A stretch of DNA of 64,000 bases. Source: a virus. The DNA is taken from IMG/VR virus record IMGVR_UViG_3300027733_000034, positions 1-64,000 of that record. One strand, given 5' to 3'. Numbering within the stretch: the stretch's first letter is position 1; the number at the start of each line of letters is the position of its first letter. Under the pieces are notes generated by a model. That model saw nothing but the letters and a program-made list of their open reading frames with translations. It made no database searches and was not told the DNA's origin. Of the stretch, positions 22,065-29,109 are shown one piece after another. A program made the position numbers and the translations under genes.

Positions 22065-22152
22065 TGGTGGGTAGTGTGGGTAACGATCCCACAGAGCATT
22101 TACATGCGCCGGTTCTACAAACCGGACCGTCTCCTTAACGGTATAACTACCC
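22065..22152 (-). tRNA. tRNA-Tyr (GUA)
   Basis: 88 bases with CCA and a long variable arm (GCAT/ATGC hairpin). Acceptor GGGTAGT/ACTACCC, anticodon stem CCGGT/ACCGG with loop TTGTAGA. The T-loop is ATCGTTA: T55 and C56 are kept, but the 54-58 pair is A-T, swapped from the usual T-A. Confidence 0.9.
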
Positions 22153-22303
22153 TTTATACAAACTTATATTAAACTATCAAAGAACAAAATTGGTGTGAGA
22201 CTTGTATCTCCGCTGTTAATAATTATAACCGGAAATGTGAGGGAAGCCAACTTTTTTTGTTTTTAACAGTTCACAAACCAGATCCGCAACGGTAAATATT
22301 GTT

Positions 22304-23122
22304 ATGAAATCACGATCTGAGAGATGGAGTATCGGGGCTGGAAAATATAATGAAGAACAATTGAAACAAAGACAAGAAGATTATAACAAAAATCCTGATG
22401 AGTGTTTGTTCTGCAAAAACTCAATGCCATACATTGCTTTATATGAAAGAAACAAACGTAAATTCTGTAATAGATCTTGTGCAGCTAAACACAATAATCA
22501 AAATCGTCTACAATCTAATCTTACGCGCAAAACAAACTTTGTATATCAAAAAGGACTAACAAAAGAAGCATGTTGCATTATTTGTCAAGCAAACATTAAG
22601 ATAGGAAAAAACTATAGTGCAAAGAAGGCTAAATGTGTTGATTGTAAAATAACTAAAACAAAAATTATGATGTGTAAGTGTTGTTCTAAAGAATTTAATA
22701 CGTCTGCTATTCGTAAGTGTTGTTCTGTAGAATGTTCTAAACGTTTAAAACAAAGGGGAGGTAGTCTGGGTGGAAAAATATCAGCTTCAAAGATTGTTAA
22801 AAGATCTAGAGATGAAATAAAATTATATAGTTTCTGTAAAAATTATTTTAATTCTGTAAGACACAATGAAATTATCTCAGATGGTTGGGATGCAGATATC
22901 ATTATAGATGATTACAAATTGGCTATACTCTGGAATGGACCTTGGCATTACAAACAATTGTCACTAAAGAATCATTCTTTAGCTCAAGTACAAAACCGAG
23001 ATAAAATCAAAACAGATGTTCTAACATCAGCTGGATGGAAAGTTTTATTCTTTAATGATAATAAATATACTCCAGAAAAGGCATTTCAATTTATAAAAGA
23101 AAGTTGCAGGGGCGGGATTTGA
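22304..23122 (+). CDS. Vsr-like (EDxHD-type) homing endonuclease
   Basis: 272 residues on the strand opposite to the tRNAs. The N-terminal two thirds carry several zinc-finger Cys clusters (CLFCKNS, FCNRSCAAKH, CCIICQ, KCVDC, CKCCSKEF, KCCSVEC). The C-terminal domain has W-D-A-D-I-I-I-D-D, L-A-I-L-W-N-G-P-W-H-Y, Q-N-R-D-K-I-K and GWKVLFFND, the layout of Vsr-related homing nucleases such as I-Bth0305I. Its last codons overlap the 3' end of the tRNA-Met at 23105, suggesting insertion into or beside that tRNA. Start preceded by GGTAAATATTGTT. Confidence 0.75.
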   Translation: MKSRSERWSIGAGKYNEEQLKQRQEDYNKNPDECLFCKNSMPYIALYERNKRKFCNRSCAAKHNNQNRLQSNLTRKTNFVYQKGLTKEACCIICQANIKIGKNYSAKKAKCVDCKITKTKIMMCKCCSKEFNTSAIRKCCSVECSKRLKQRGGSLGGKISASKIVKRSRDEIKLYSFCKNYFNSVRHNEIISDGWDADIIIDDYKLAILWNGPWHYKQLSLKNHSLAQVQNRDKIKTDVLTSAGWKVLFFNDNKYTPEKAFQFIKESCRGGI

Positions 23123-23193
23123 ACCACTTATGCGCGTTTTAGTAGCTTCTTGGTTATGAGCCAAGCTAGATCGACCAGACTTCTATACCCTGC
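23105..23193 (-). tRNA. tRNA-Met-like (CAU), irregular 3' half
   Basis: Anticodon stem CTTGG/CCAAG with loop CTCATAA, D-arm with CTGG, acceptor GCAGGG pairing with CCCTGC. About 89 bases. The variable/T-arm part is irregular (about 20 bases between anticodon stem and T-arm, T-stem poorly paired) and CCA is not encoded. The 3' end overlaps the homing nuclease gene. It could be Met, initiator Met or Ile2, or partly decayed. Confidence 0.6.
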
Positions 23194-23288
23194 TATTAAG
23201 ATGTGAAAGAACTAACCGCCTTCCCACTTGACGACCCCGCGGTTGATGTAATAATTATACTACAGGGGTTAATGGGAAACCACCTTTT

Positions 23289-23882
23289 TTAAGAAAATTT
23301 TGGAGGAAGTGGTGTAGCTGGGGCTGAGGATGATGTTTTTAGATCTCCTGGAACACTCAAGGTTCTGCCTTTATAGGTGTTAGACAAATATCTAATCAAT
23401 TCTTTAGTCATACTCCAACCGGGTGGAATAACCTGATTATCCGGAAAGTTATTCAAAGTTTTTATCATGTAGAAAACAAAACTATCTTCTACATTATCTG
23501 CAACTATATCTGCTGCTTCATCATCTATATCTATTTTACTTAAGGCATTATTACCTCTAAGGTTGTCAGCTACTTTCATGAATTTTTTAAAAGTAGCCAA
23601 TATCGGTCCAGTAGGATCTAAATACCTTGCAGCTACAGCTTGAGCCATATCACCAGCAGTTTCTATAGCATCCAATGGATCAATTGAGTTCTGCCCTTGA
23701 CCAAAGACTGTTGATCCGACTCCAGCATTAAATGTAGTTTTGATTGCTCCCTTAACAGCAGAACCAACTAACTTTCCAGCCATTTTTTGATTTGCGGCTT
23801 TTTTAATAGCTTGTTTCAAATCTCCAAAGGTAATTGGAGCACTGGTTGCTTCTTTAAGATGAAGATACTGCTGGAAGGTCAT
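23289..23882 (-). CDS. Hypothetical protein with short phage-like leader
   Basis: 197 residues. The start MTFQQYLHLKEA is of the F-x-x-Y/F-L-x-E-A type seen on T4-like internal and scaffold proteins. Then a Gly/Ala-rich helical part (AGKLVGSAVKGAIKTTFNAG), a helical middle and a Pro-rich tail (SAPATPLPPKF). No signal peptide. Possible head-internal protein; not the same leader as the LLEEAY group. Confidence 0.55.
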   Translation of the reverse strand: MTFQQYLHLKEATSAPITFGDLKQAIKKAANQKMAGKLVGSAVKGAIKTTFNAGVGSTVFGQGQNSIDPLDAIETAGDMAQAVAARYLDPTGPILATFKKFMKVADNLRGNNALSKIDIDDEAADIVADNVEDSFVFYMIKTLNNFPDNQVIPPGWSMTKELIRYLSNTYKGRTLSVPGDLKTSSSAPATPLPPKFS

Positions 23883-23914
23883 TTACTTACTTATAAGACA
23901 TAAGTAATAATACC

Positions 23915-24274
23915 ATGATAAGACATCTTAAAGCTCTCAAAGAATCTTTAGAAGGAAAGCCTCTTGCTGTGAGATCTTCTCATTGGTCTACTGTTAGAAA
24001 ACATCATCTTCAAAAACAACCTACCTGTGCGGCTTGTGGGGGTACACAAAAATTACAGGTTCATCACAAACAACCTTATCATTTGCATCCGGACTTAGAA
24101 CTAGAACCTACCAATCTTATTACTCTGTGTGAATATGGAGACATTGATTGTCATTTTAACATAGGTCATTATAGAGATTGGAAATCTTTTAATCCTAATG
24201 TGGAATTAGATGCTGCAGAAGAATTGTCTAGTCTCTCCCAGTGTCACACCACTTCTCAACCAGGTAAACCCTAA
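23915..24274 (+). CDS. HNH endonuclease
   Basis: 119 residues. C-A-A-C-G, then L-Q-V-H-H-K-Q-P-Y, N-L-I-T-L-C and a second zinc part D-C-H-F-N-I-G-H, all in the order of small free-standing HNH nucleases (beta-beta-alpha metal). W-K-S-F-N-P-N-V at the end of the domain is typical of the family. The final ~15 residues (SSLSQCHTTSQPGKP) are read from a repeated GC-rich element (24225-24254), so the original C-terminus may have been replaced. Plus strand inside the tRNA cluster, 32 bases from the divergent gene at 23882. Confidence 0.75.
   Translation: MIRHLKALKESLEGKPLAVRSSHWSTVRKHHLQKQPTCAACGGTQKLQVHHKQPYHLHPDLELEPTNLITLCEYGDIDCHFNIGHYRDWKSFNPNVELDAAEELSSLSQCHTTSQPGKP
24225..24254 (+). repeat. 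30-base direct repeat, copy 1
   Basis: Starts TGTCTAGTCTCTCC and ends TCACACCACTT; 28 of 30 bases identical to the copy at 24342-24371. It overlaps the 3' end of the HNH gene and lies in a segment visibly richer in G+C than its surroundings. Confidence 0.7.
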
Positions 24275-24516
24275 GGAATCCTTAATCAAGCTCAGAGAGG
24301 CCTTCAGCCTTCGGCAGGTGTCACTCCCCAATTGGGGGAAGTGTCTAGTCTCTCCTAGAGTCACACCACTTGTATCGCCCGGATATGTCCAGGCCGTTCT
24401 CCTCCGTGATAACCACAGAAGAGGCAGGTGTCGCAATCTCAGCAGGGTTTACGGTCTGCTACGTTCCAATTACAGACTTACCTAAATACCAGAGGGGTCG
24501 TGGTTACTGAGAAAAG
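24275..24516. other. GC-rich structured intergenic segment
   Basis: No convincing gene. Contains palindrome CTCCCCAATTGGGGGA (24323-24338), two GGCAGGTGTC motifs (24313, 24423) and the second 30-base repeat, so two ~110-base units of A-then-B order. On the minus strand each 30-base repeat can fold as a TCTAG/CTAGA-type hairpin. It may be a structured RNA or remnant of a mobile element brought with the HNH gene. Confidence 0.45.
24342..24371 (+). repeat. 30-base direct repeat, copy 2
   Basis: 28/30 match to 24225-24254, 117 bases downstream, differing at two positions. Confidence 0.7.
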
Positions 24517-24592
24517 TGGTGCTTGGGGTGGGACTCGAACCCACGATAATCTGCGTGTAAAGCAGGTACTTTAGCCACTAAGTTACCCAAGC
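24517..24592 (-). tRNA. tRNA-Val (UAC)
   Basis: 76 bases with CCA. Acceptor GCTTGGG/CCCAAGC, anticodon stem CTGC/GCAG with loop TTTACAC, T-loop TTCGAGT. Canonical elbow. Confidence 0.93.
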
Positions 24593-24606
24593 ATAAAAAG
24601 TAAAAA

Positions 24607-24677
24607 TAGGCCTGGGTGGAGTCGAACCACCACTACCTCTTTCAAAGAGAGGTGCACTGCCATTATGCAACAGGCCT
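24607..24677 (-). tRNA. tRNA-Gln (UUG), no encoded CCA
   Basis: 71 bases. Acceptor AGGCCTG/CAGGCCT, anticodon stem CCTCT/AGAGG with loop CTTTGAA, T-loop TTCGACT. CCA is absent (T-run follows discriminator A), unlike most of the cluster. Confidence 0.92.
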
Positions 24678-24678
24678 G

Positions 24679-24702
24679 TGTTGCCATTATACCAATGGAC
24701 TA
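24679..24702 (-). pseudogene. tRNA 5'-half remnant
   Basis: Minus strand TATAGTCCATTGGTATAATG then GCAACA looks like an acceptor and D-arm of a Gln- or Gly-like tRNA that ends where an anticodon stem should be, directly before the intact tRNA-Gln. Confidence 0.35.
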
Positions 24703-24711
24703 TAAAAAAAG

Positions 24712-24783
24712 TGGACCCGGTTGGATTCGAACCAACAACCCGGGTGTTATGAGCACCACGCTCTGCCCTTGAGCTACAGGTCC
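24712..24783 (-). tRNA. tRNA with CAU anticodon (Met or Ile2)
   Basis: 72 bases. Acceptor GGACCTG/CGGGTCC, anticodon stem GGTG/CACC with loop CTCATAA, T-loop TTCGAAT. CCA not encoded. Met, initiator or lysidine-modified Ile2 cannot be separated by eye. Confidence 0.9.
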
Positions 24784-24817
24784 ATTACTTACAAATTAAA
24801 ATATCAAAGATCAAAGA

Positions 24818-24894
24818 TGGTACTCCTAGCTGGATTCGAACCAGCACTACACAAATTTTAAGTTTGTTGACTCTGCCCGTTGGTCTATAGGAGC
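24818..24894 (-). tRNA. tRNA with UAA anticodon (Leu), class I shape
   Basis: 77 bases with CCA. Anticodon stem ACAAA/TTTGT with loop CTTAAAA reads UUA. Acceptor GCTCCTA/TAGGAGT, T-loop TTCGAAT. The variable region is only about five bases (GTAGT), whereas bacterial tRNA-Leu has a long variable arm, so charging identity is unclear. Confidence 0.85.
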
Positions 24895-24909
24895 GCTTTA
24901 AAAATTTAC

Positions 24910-25176
24910 TTACAATTCAAATACAGAATTACTATCTTCTGATTCATTGCAAAATTCTACAAACCGTTTAAAGTCTTCTACGGCATCCAGGACACATTCA
25001 AACTGGTCCCAATAACCAACACCGTCCTGGTGTTCGGCTTCGCAGATATATTCCGCCAAAAGGTCCTCTAGAGGTTCTCTCCAAGAAACTACGGATTGAG
25101 CTGCATCGATGAAGGAGTGCTTCAAAGGATGGCTGAGGGTGTGCATGTCGTGATGGTTTGGATTGATGTTCTTCAT
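24910..25176 (-). CDS. Hypothetical protein, 88 aa
   Basis: From the ATG at 25176 (MKNINPNHHDMHTLSHPLKH); the longer frame upstream lacks a good start context. His-rich N-terminus, then acidic helical part (DLLAEYICEAEHQDGVGYWD, VLDAVEDFKRFVEFCNE). Unknown function. Lies between the tRNAs. Confidence 0.5.
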   Translation of the reverse strand: MKNINPNHHDMHTLSHPLKHSFIDAAQSVVSWREPLEDLLAEYICEAEHQDGVGYWDQFECVLDAVEDFKRFVEFCNESEDSNSVFEL

Positions 25177-25220
25177 TGTGTTAATAATACAGTTTTTTAC
25201 TAGGAAGTTCAAGAGATTTC

Positions 25221-25457
25221 TTAGAGATTTTCAATTTCAGCCAACAATTCTTCGTCGGACTTTTTGCGATAGACTACATTGCCTTCTTCATTCAATTCCT
25301 TAGCAATGAAGCCTTCTGCTACCATATGTTCTAGATTGACCTGGACTCGCCATTGGATATAAGACTGATACTCTGCTTCAGAGAGGTTTTCAATTTCCTC
25401 ATCTGTAATACTGGCGTGACTACGATCTTTCCATTTGCTTAACGTGTTCTTAATCAT
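25221..25457 (-). CDS. Hypothetical helical protein, 78 aa
   Basis: From the ATG at 25457; the longer frame reads back through the tRNA-like gene at 25502 and is rejected. Helical, charged: DEEIENLSEAEYQSYIQWRV, then EEGNVVYRKKSDEELLAEIE. Unknown; possibly a small regulator or structural chaperone. Confidence 0.55.
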   Translation of the reverse strand: MIKNTLSKWKDRSHASITDEEIENLSEAEYQSYIQWRVQVNLEHMVAEGFIAKELNEEGNVVYRKKSDEELLAEIENL

Positions 25458-25501
25458 GTTAATATAATCTTTGTTTTTAGTAGGAACTTCAAGAAAAAAT
25501 T

Positions 25502-25603
25502 TGTCTTCAGGTTGGATTCGAACCAACGGCGAGCGCTTTATCCCGGCATTTTGGCCCTTAACCATGAGGGAGCACTAGATCTACCAGCTGAGTTACTGAA
25601 GAC
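25502..25603 (-). tRNA. tRNA-like gene with enlarged anticodon region
   Basis: 102 bases without CCA. Acceptor GTCTTCA/TGAAGAC pairs over 7 bp, T-arm GTTGG-TTCGAAT-CCAAC is canonical and AGCTGGTAGA is a standard D-loop. The middle is too long: stem GTGCT/AGCGC closes a 33-base loop with internal complementary runs (CCCT/AGGG, GGC/GCC). I cannot assign an anticodon. It may be a second insertion-bearing tRNA or a decayed gene. Confidence 0.55.
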
Positions 25604-25615
25604 AAAAGTATAAAA

Positions 25616-25738
25616 TTATTTTTTAGGGGTTACTTCCTTAGGAGATTGGGATTCTTTTTTAGACCAATCAATATCATTCCAATTTTCATTGTACTTGGTT
25701 TTATTAACTGGTCGAGGTTTACTTCCTTTGCCAGCCAT
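25616..25738 (-). CDS. Small conserved-type phage protein, 40 aa
   Basis: MAGKGSKPRPVNKTKYNENW then NDIDWSKK and a Lys-rich tail. The GKGSKPRP start followed by a short W-x-x-I/N-W segment is a pattern I recall from many small phage proteins of unknown role. It follows the upstream stop by two bases (TAA-TT-ATG). Confidence 0.7.
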   Translation of the reverse strand: MAGKGSKPRPVNKTKYNENWNDIDWSKKESQSPKEVTPKK

Positions 25739-25740
25739 AA

Positions 25741-25953
25741 TTAGACAATTTCAGAATTTAACCGAGAGACTTCTGTAAGGATAGCTCCTTCTAGCTCTGT
25801 AACTTCACCAATAACTTGTTGGCTACTCTCTGGATGATAATTAAAGACCCCGTAGGTATCTCTTACAATTTCACCAAGCACAGATCCGTTACGATTATCA
25901 TAGACATCAAAACGATTGGCATTTTTTACTTGGACGTGGATTAGTTTATTCAT
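25741..25953 (-). CDS. Small hypothetical protein, 70 aa
   Basis: Strand-rich: IHVQVKNANRFDVYDNRNGS, VLGEIVRDTYGVFNYHPESS, then a helix EGAILTEVSRLNSEIV. Start in TAATATG, where TAA ends the gene at 25955. Unknown. Confidence 0.55.
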   Translation of the reverse strand: MNKLIHVQVKNANRFDVYDNRNGSVLGEIVRDTYGVFNYHPESSQQVIGEVTELEGAILTEVSRLNSEIV

Positions 25954-25954
25954 A

Positions 25955-26089
25955 TTAACAATTAATTAGACGAATGATTAGGTTATGTATATATTTTAGG
26001 ATACTGACTTTTTTTGGTTCTGGGAGAATTGAAGAATAGATCGGTCGACCGTTGTCAAAACTGATGATGTATTTAGAGGTGGTTTCCAT
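25955..26089 (-). CDS. Small hypothetical protein, 44 aa
   Basis: METTSKYIISFDNGRPIYSS, then a basic/hydrophobic C-terminus ending IRLINC. Its stop gives the TAATATG start of the next gene. It overlaps the upstream gene end by 17 bases. Plausible real short gene. Confidence 0.45.
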   Translation of the reverse strand: METTSKYIISFDNGRPIYSSILPEPKKVSILKYIHNLIIRLINC

Positions 26090-26396
26090 GCTTAATAATA
26101 TCTAGATATCCGGATTTACGCAAGGCTTTATAGAAAGCTTTTTTATTATTTTGCTTCTTAATAAAACGAGCGGTGTCCGGACATTGATGGATTCCAATAG
26201 CCAAACAGGGACCTTCCTCAATAAGACCTCCCGGAACGTGTAATACACAAGTAGTAAAACCTCCGAAGGGAGACATTTTCTTAGATTGATCCATGCGCAT
26301 TTGGCCAAATGGAGGTTTAACATACCGCCGAACATGGCGAAAGGAAATTTGCCAGCCTTGTTTCTTTAATTTATTGTAGTCTAATGTACTGCTCAT
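26073..26396 (-). CDS. Hypothetical basic protein, 107 aa
   Basis: Basic protein with GWQISFRHVRRYVKPPFGQM, a central GGFTTCVLHVPGGLIEEGP and ARFIKKQNNKKAFYKALRKS. The central strand-turn-strand resembles a small alpha/beta fold. No family recognised. Confidence 0.55.
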   Translation of the reverse strand: MSSTLDYNKLKKQGWQISFRHVRRYVKPPFGQMRMDQSKKMSPFGGFTTCVLHVPGGLIEEGPCLAIGIHQCPDTARFIKKQNNKKAFYKALRKSGYLDIIKHGNHL

Positions 26397-26435
26397 GTTT
26401 TAATAATGGATTAAATTAATGGGAACATCCAGAAA

Positions 26436-27056
26436 TTATGGATGGTGTAGGTTGTTAACATCTTTAGTGTCCATGATGGCTTCTACTTCCGCAAAACTTA
26501 GAGGCTTGCCATGGACATCCCAACCGCAATCTAGGATCTTATGAGTCTTGTTTTCTGGTCGAGAGATAGGCAGAGTGCCGTGAGAATGTCCGCAGAGGTG
26601 CATACCACCATCAGACATACCATCCCAGCTGTGAATGGGAAAATGAAAACAAACAAAAGTCTTTCTACCTTTTCTAAAGGTAAAATAATGATGCAAATAA
26701 CGCACCATAGTTCCTCGAATAGAACCAGCTATTTGATGAACAGAACCTCCATAGGATTTCTGAATAGGGTTGTTATGATTACCCCACAACATCCAAACAG
26801 CTTTAACCTTCAGCTGGAACATAATACTTTGATACTGTTCTAAAGAAGTATTAAGACAAAAGTCTCCTAGATGTAGAAGAATACCATTTTCTCCAACAGT
26901 TTCATTAATGATACGAATCATATCTTGATTCATCTCTTCTGGATTTTGATAACCTCTCTTTCCATAGAGAAATTCTTTATTATGCCCGAAGTGGGTATCT
27001 GAAGTAACATACAAATTATTGTATTCTTCTTCTGGCATTTTGTAAATTACTTGCAT
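26436..27056 (-). CDS. Calcineurin-like metallophosphoesterase
   Basis: 206 residues with all five motifs in order: S-D-T-H-F-G-H (~19-25), H-L-G-D-F, W-G-N-H-N, H-F-P-I-H and C-G-H-S-H-G. These supply the two-metal site of the superfamily. Substrate cannot be told: related phage enzymes act on 2',3'-cyclic phosphates, cyclic dinucleotides or DNA/RNA ends. Its nearness to the kinase and ligases (27295-30913) makes an RNA 3'-end-healing role attractive but unproven. Divergent from the plus-strand gene at 27069, whose CATAAATA box overlaps this gene's start. Confidence 0.85.
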   Translation of the reverse strand: MQVIYKMPEEEYNNLYVTSDTHFGHNKEFLYGKRGYQNPEEMNQDMIRIINETVGENGILLHLGDFCLNTSLEQYQSIMFQLKVKAVWMLWGNHNNPIQKSYGGSVHQIAGSIRGTMVRYLHHYFTFRKGRKTFVCFHFPIHSWDGMSDGGMHLCGHSHGTLPISRPENKTHKILDCGWDVHGKPLSFAEVEAIMDTKDVNNLHHP

Positions 27057-27061
27057 AAATA
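27054..27061 (+). promoter_or_regulatory. CATAAATA box before gene at 27069
   Basis: Box seven bases before the plus-strand ATG, overlapping the start codon of the divergent phosphoesterase gene. Confidence 0.45.
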
Positions 27062-27068
27062 GTATTGT

Positions 27069-27338
27069 ATGAAATTTGATGCTCTAGTCAACACTCTTTT
27101 AGAAAAACATAACCAACCTTGTACAAAGGTGACTGGTCAACAACAGTCCTCGCGTAAAGACAAGAAATATATGAGATGTGCTAGAGTCAATGGTAAACTT
27201 AAACGGGTTCATTATGGGGATCCTAATATGAGAATTAAAAAGTCAAATCCAAAGAGAAGAAAGAGTTTCCGGGCAAGACATGGTTGTGCAGATGCTAAAC
27301 CCGGAACTCCAAAATATTTTTCTTGCAAGAATTGGTGA
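27069..27338 (+). CDS. Conserved-type basic phage protein
   Basis: 89 residues; MKFDALVNTLLEKHNQ leader, then very basic R-V-H-Y-G-D-P-N-M-R-I-K-K, P-K-R-R-K-S-F-R-A-R-H and Y-F-S-C-K-N-W. The HYGDP...RRKSFRARHGC...SCKxW combination recurs in marine and T4-like phages (from memory); function unknown, a capsid or core-associated protein is likely. Convergent overlap with the RNA ligase gene by 44 bases. Confidence 0.7.
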   Translation: MKFDALVNTLLEKHNQPCTKVTGQQQSSRKDKKYMRCARVNGKLKRVHYGDPNMRIKKSNPKRRKSFRARHGCADAKPGTPKYFSCKNW

Positions 27339-28422
27339 TATAAGTCTTCCACAGCTTGTGCGGATCTAATTCTTTTCCATCCAGGATGGAAAAACCAATC
27401 CAACTATAATCAGGAAACAACTCCAATATTTTTTGAGCTTTTCCTTTACGGTCTAAAGATATAAAATCTGGATTAATTAAATATACATTTATCTGCATTA
27501 TCTTATATGTAATCAATCTAATCTTATCATATAGCTCATCCATTAGAGGTTTCAAAGCAGTTACTAACTCCCAATCAAAATTGTCAGCTAGTTTCTTTTC
27601 AAAATCTTCTCTAACTGGTTGGCCATATTCCACAAACAGATCAAACAAATGATCGACAGTCTTGACTCCTGTAAATACTCGATGCAAGTACAAATATCGA
27701 GGAGTCTTGACTTTCTTTAAAATTTGTCCGTTGTTGGCATAGATAACAACTCCTTCTATAGAGGTTTCATCCTTAAGATACTCGGCTACATTTTGTAAAT
27801 TTAAAGTGTATCTTTCTGGACGTAACACGCCAAAAAATCTTGCTTGCTGATCTAAAGCATCTTGAGGAAGATAATAATACGGATCATGCTTACCCATAAA
27901 TGAATAAGAGTCGTGTCCTACAATACCAATAAGCCACAAAGTAGGTTCTTCAGATTCCCGAAGAACAATGCGATTAGTAGGAGTAGTCCATTCAAATAAA
28001 AGTGAAAACTTTTCAGAGTCTAACCAAAAATTATTAAAGGCATCAGGATACTTGGTTTTCAGCAATTCTATTTCATGTCCGTTTTCTAACTGAGATGCAT
28101 CTATAGTCCCACGGGTACGAACAATAAGCTCACCATTATGTCGAGACACAATTAAGAGACTTCCATCAAGTTTGCGGATAAATTCTAGGTCCGTATGGTC
28201 GTCTATAGGTTCAAATTCTGGTTGTTCTCCTAGATTTACAAACTTTTTAAAACCAGCAGACACGAGCTTTCTATCAGACTTACGCCAGATAGAAGAACGA
28301 AAGATTTTGTTTTCGTCTGTCCAAGTTACCCCCATGTCTTTAGGGGTAACCAAGATGCATTCATCTCCAGCTACTATACAATCTTTGATGTTAAAATTGG
28401 TTACATCAATTGGCTGAAACAT
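27295..28422 (-). CDS. RNA ligase, T4 Rnl1-like
   Basis: 375 residues. Nucleotidyltransferase motifs: I K84-L-D-G-S, III L-L-F-E144-W, IV E223-G-V-V and V L-K-K-V-K (~235-239). Length and spacing fit the T4 RNA ligase 1 group: a ligase that seals 3'-OH/5'-PO4 RNA ends using ATP, in T4 repairing host tRNA-Lys cut by an anticodon nuclease. The C-terminal ~130 residues are helical. A second ligase of a different subfamily lies 1.5 kb away, and a P-loop kinase sits next to that one. Confidence 0.82.
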   Translation of the reverse strand: MFQPIDVTNFNIKDCIVAGDECILVTPKDMGVTWTDENKIFRSSIWRKSDRKLVSAGFKKFVNLGEQPEFEPIDDHTDLEFIRKLDGSLLIVSRHNGELIVRTRGTIDASQLENGHEIELLKTKYPDAFNNFWLDSEKFSLLFEWTTPTNRIVLRESEEPTLWLIGIVGHDSYSFMGKHDPYYYLPQDALDQQARFFGVLRPERYTLNLQNVAEYLKDETSIEGVVIYANNGQILKKVKTPRYLYLHRVFTGVKTVDHLFDLFVEYGQPVREDFEKKLADNFDWELVTALKPLMDELYDKIRLITYKIMQINVYLINPDFISLDRKGKAQKILELFPDYSWIGFSILDGKELDPHKLWKTYITNSCKKNILEFRV

Positions 28423-28714
28423 ATTCTAAATTATAAACTGAATTAAGAGTCTTGAAACCGGTATCAGTAACTTCTGTTACTACTGAAGAAGTAAAGATTC
28501 CTCCCATTTTTACTCCACAACGGACTTCTCTGTCTACCACAACTGGTTTACCTACCTCTGGTTCAGATATAAGATACCCTTCTAACCAGTAGTCTACTGG
28601 AATAGATACATTTCCATTACATTTACCCGCTTCGTAATTTTCAAAGTTGGGGGTAGGAAATTCTGGATTATCACAAACTGCTAGTTTGGTAATTTTTACA
28701 TACTTTCTTTTCAT
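28406..28714 (-). CDS. Hypothetical protein, 102 aa
   Basis: Strand-rich: KITKLAVCDNPEFPTPNFEN, SIPVDYWLEGYLISEPEVGK, CGVKMGGIFTSSVVTEV. Overlaps the ligase start by 17 bases. No family recognised; the beta content suggests an OB- or SH3-like fold. Confidence 0.55.
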   Translation of the reverse strand: MKRKYVKITKLAVCDNPEFPTPNFENYEAGKCNGNVSIPVDYWLEGYLISEPEVGKPVVVDREVRCGVKMGGIFTSSVVTEVTDTGFKTLNSVYNLEYVSAN

Positions 28715-28745
28715 GCTATCATAATAGCATTTGAAGAGGAGGAAA

Positions 28746-29105
28746 TCAACCTTCTATAATAGATAGTTTAGGTTTTTTGTGGACTCTTTTTTTACGGACT
28801 GGTTTCCTTTGAGCTGCTTTTTTAATAGCTTGAAATTGTTCCCATTGCCACCAAGACAACCAGAAAAATGTAAGAGACATACCTACATTCAATACTATCT
28901 CAGTTCTATTAGGAGTTGAAAGTGTTAGAACATTTAACAAGGCTCCACAAATAGTTACTGTTAATCCAAATTTAGCCAACCAAGCCTTTATCTTATTATC
29001 CCATATAGAGTTATCTGGATCTCCAAAAATATGTATTAATAAACCCAAGGCAGAAATTGCTATGGTACAATTAGATAAAATATTAATAAATGTATATGGG
29101 TTCAT
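28746..29105 (-). CDS. Three-span membrane protein, holin-like candidate
   Basis: 119 residues. Hydrophobic segments at ~5-27, ~45-62 and ~70-88, then a strongly basic tail (KKAAQRKPVRKKRVHKKPK). Size, span number and charged C-terminus are like class I holins, but the family is not recognised. The next gene in the operon is also a small membrane protein. Confidence 0.55.
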   Translation of the reverse strand: MNPYTFINILSNCTIAISALGLLIHIFGDPDNSIWDNKIKAWLAKFGLTVTICGALLNVLTLSTPNRTEIVLNVGMSLTFFWLSWWQWEQFQAIKKAAQRKPVRKKRVHKKPKLSIIEG

Positions 29106-29109
29106 GGAA

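Noticed and set aside
22192-22260. Possible tRNA with CCA between tRNA-Tyr and the Vsr-like nuclease gene
   Set aside because: Ends in TCTCACACCA on the minus strand, but no acceptor or anticodon stem could be paired.
24225-24371. Group I intron or glycine-riboswitch-like motifs (GAGAGACTAGA, CTGCCGAAGG)
   Set aside because: Only short matches; no P3-P8 or S element partner and no complete aptamer could be folded by eye.
24206-24485. 76- and 91-codon frames on both strands over the GC-rich segment
   Set aside because: They follow the repeated structured DNA, show no family and repeat the same peptide because of the DNA repeat.
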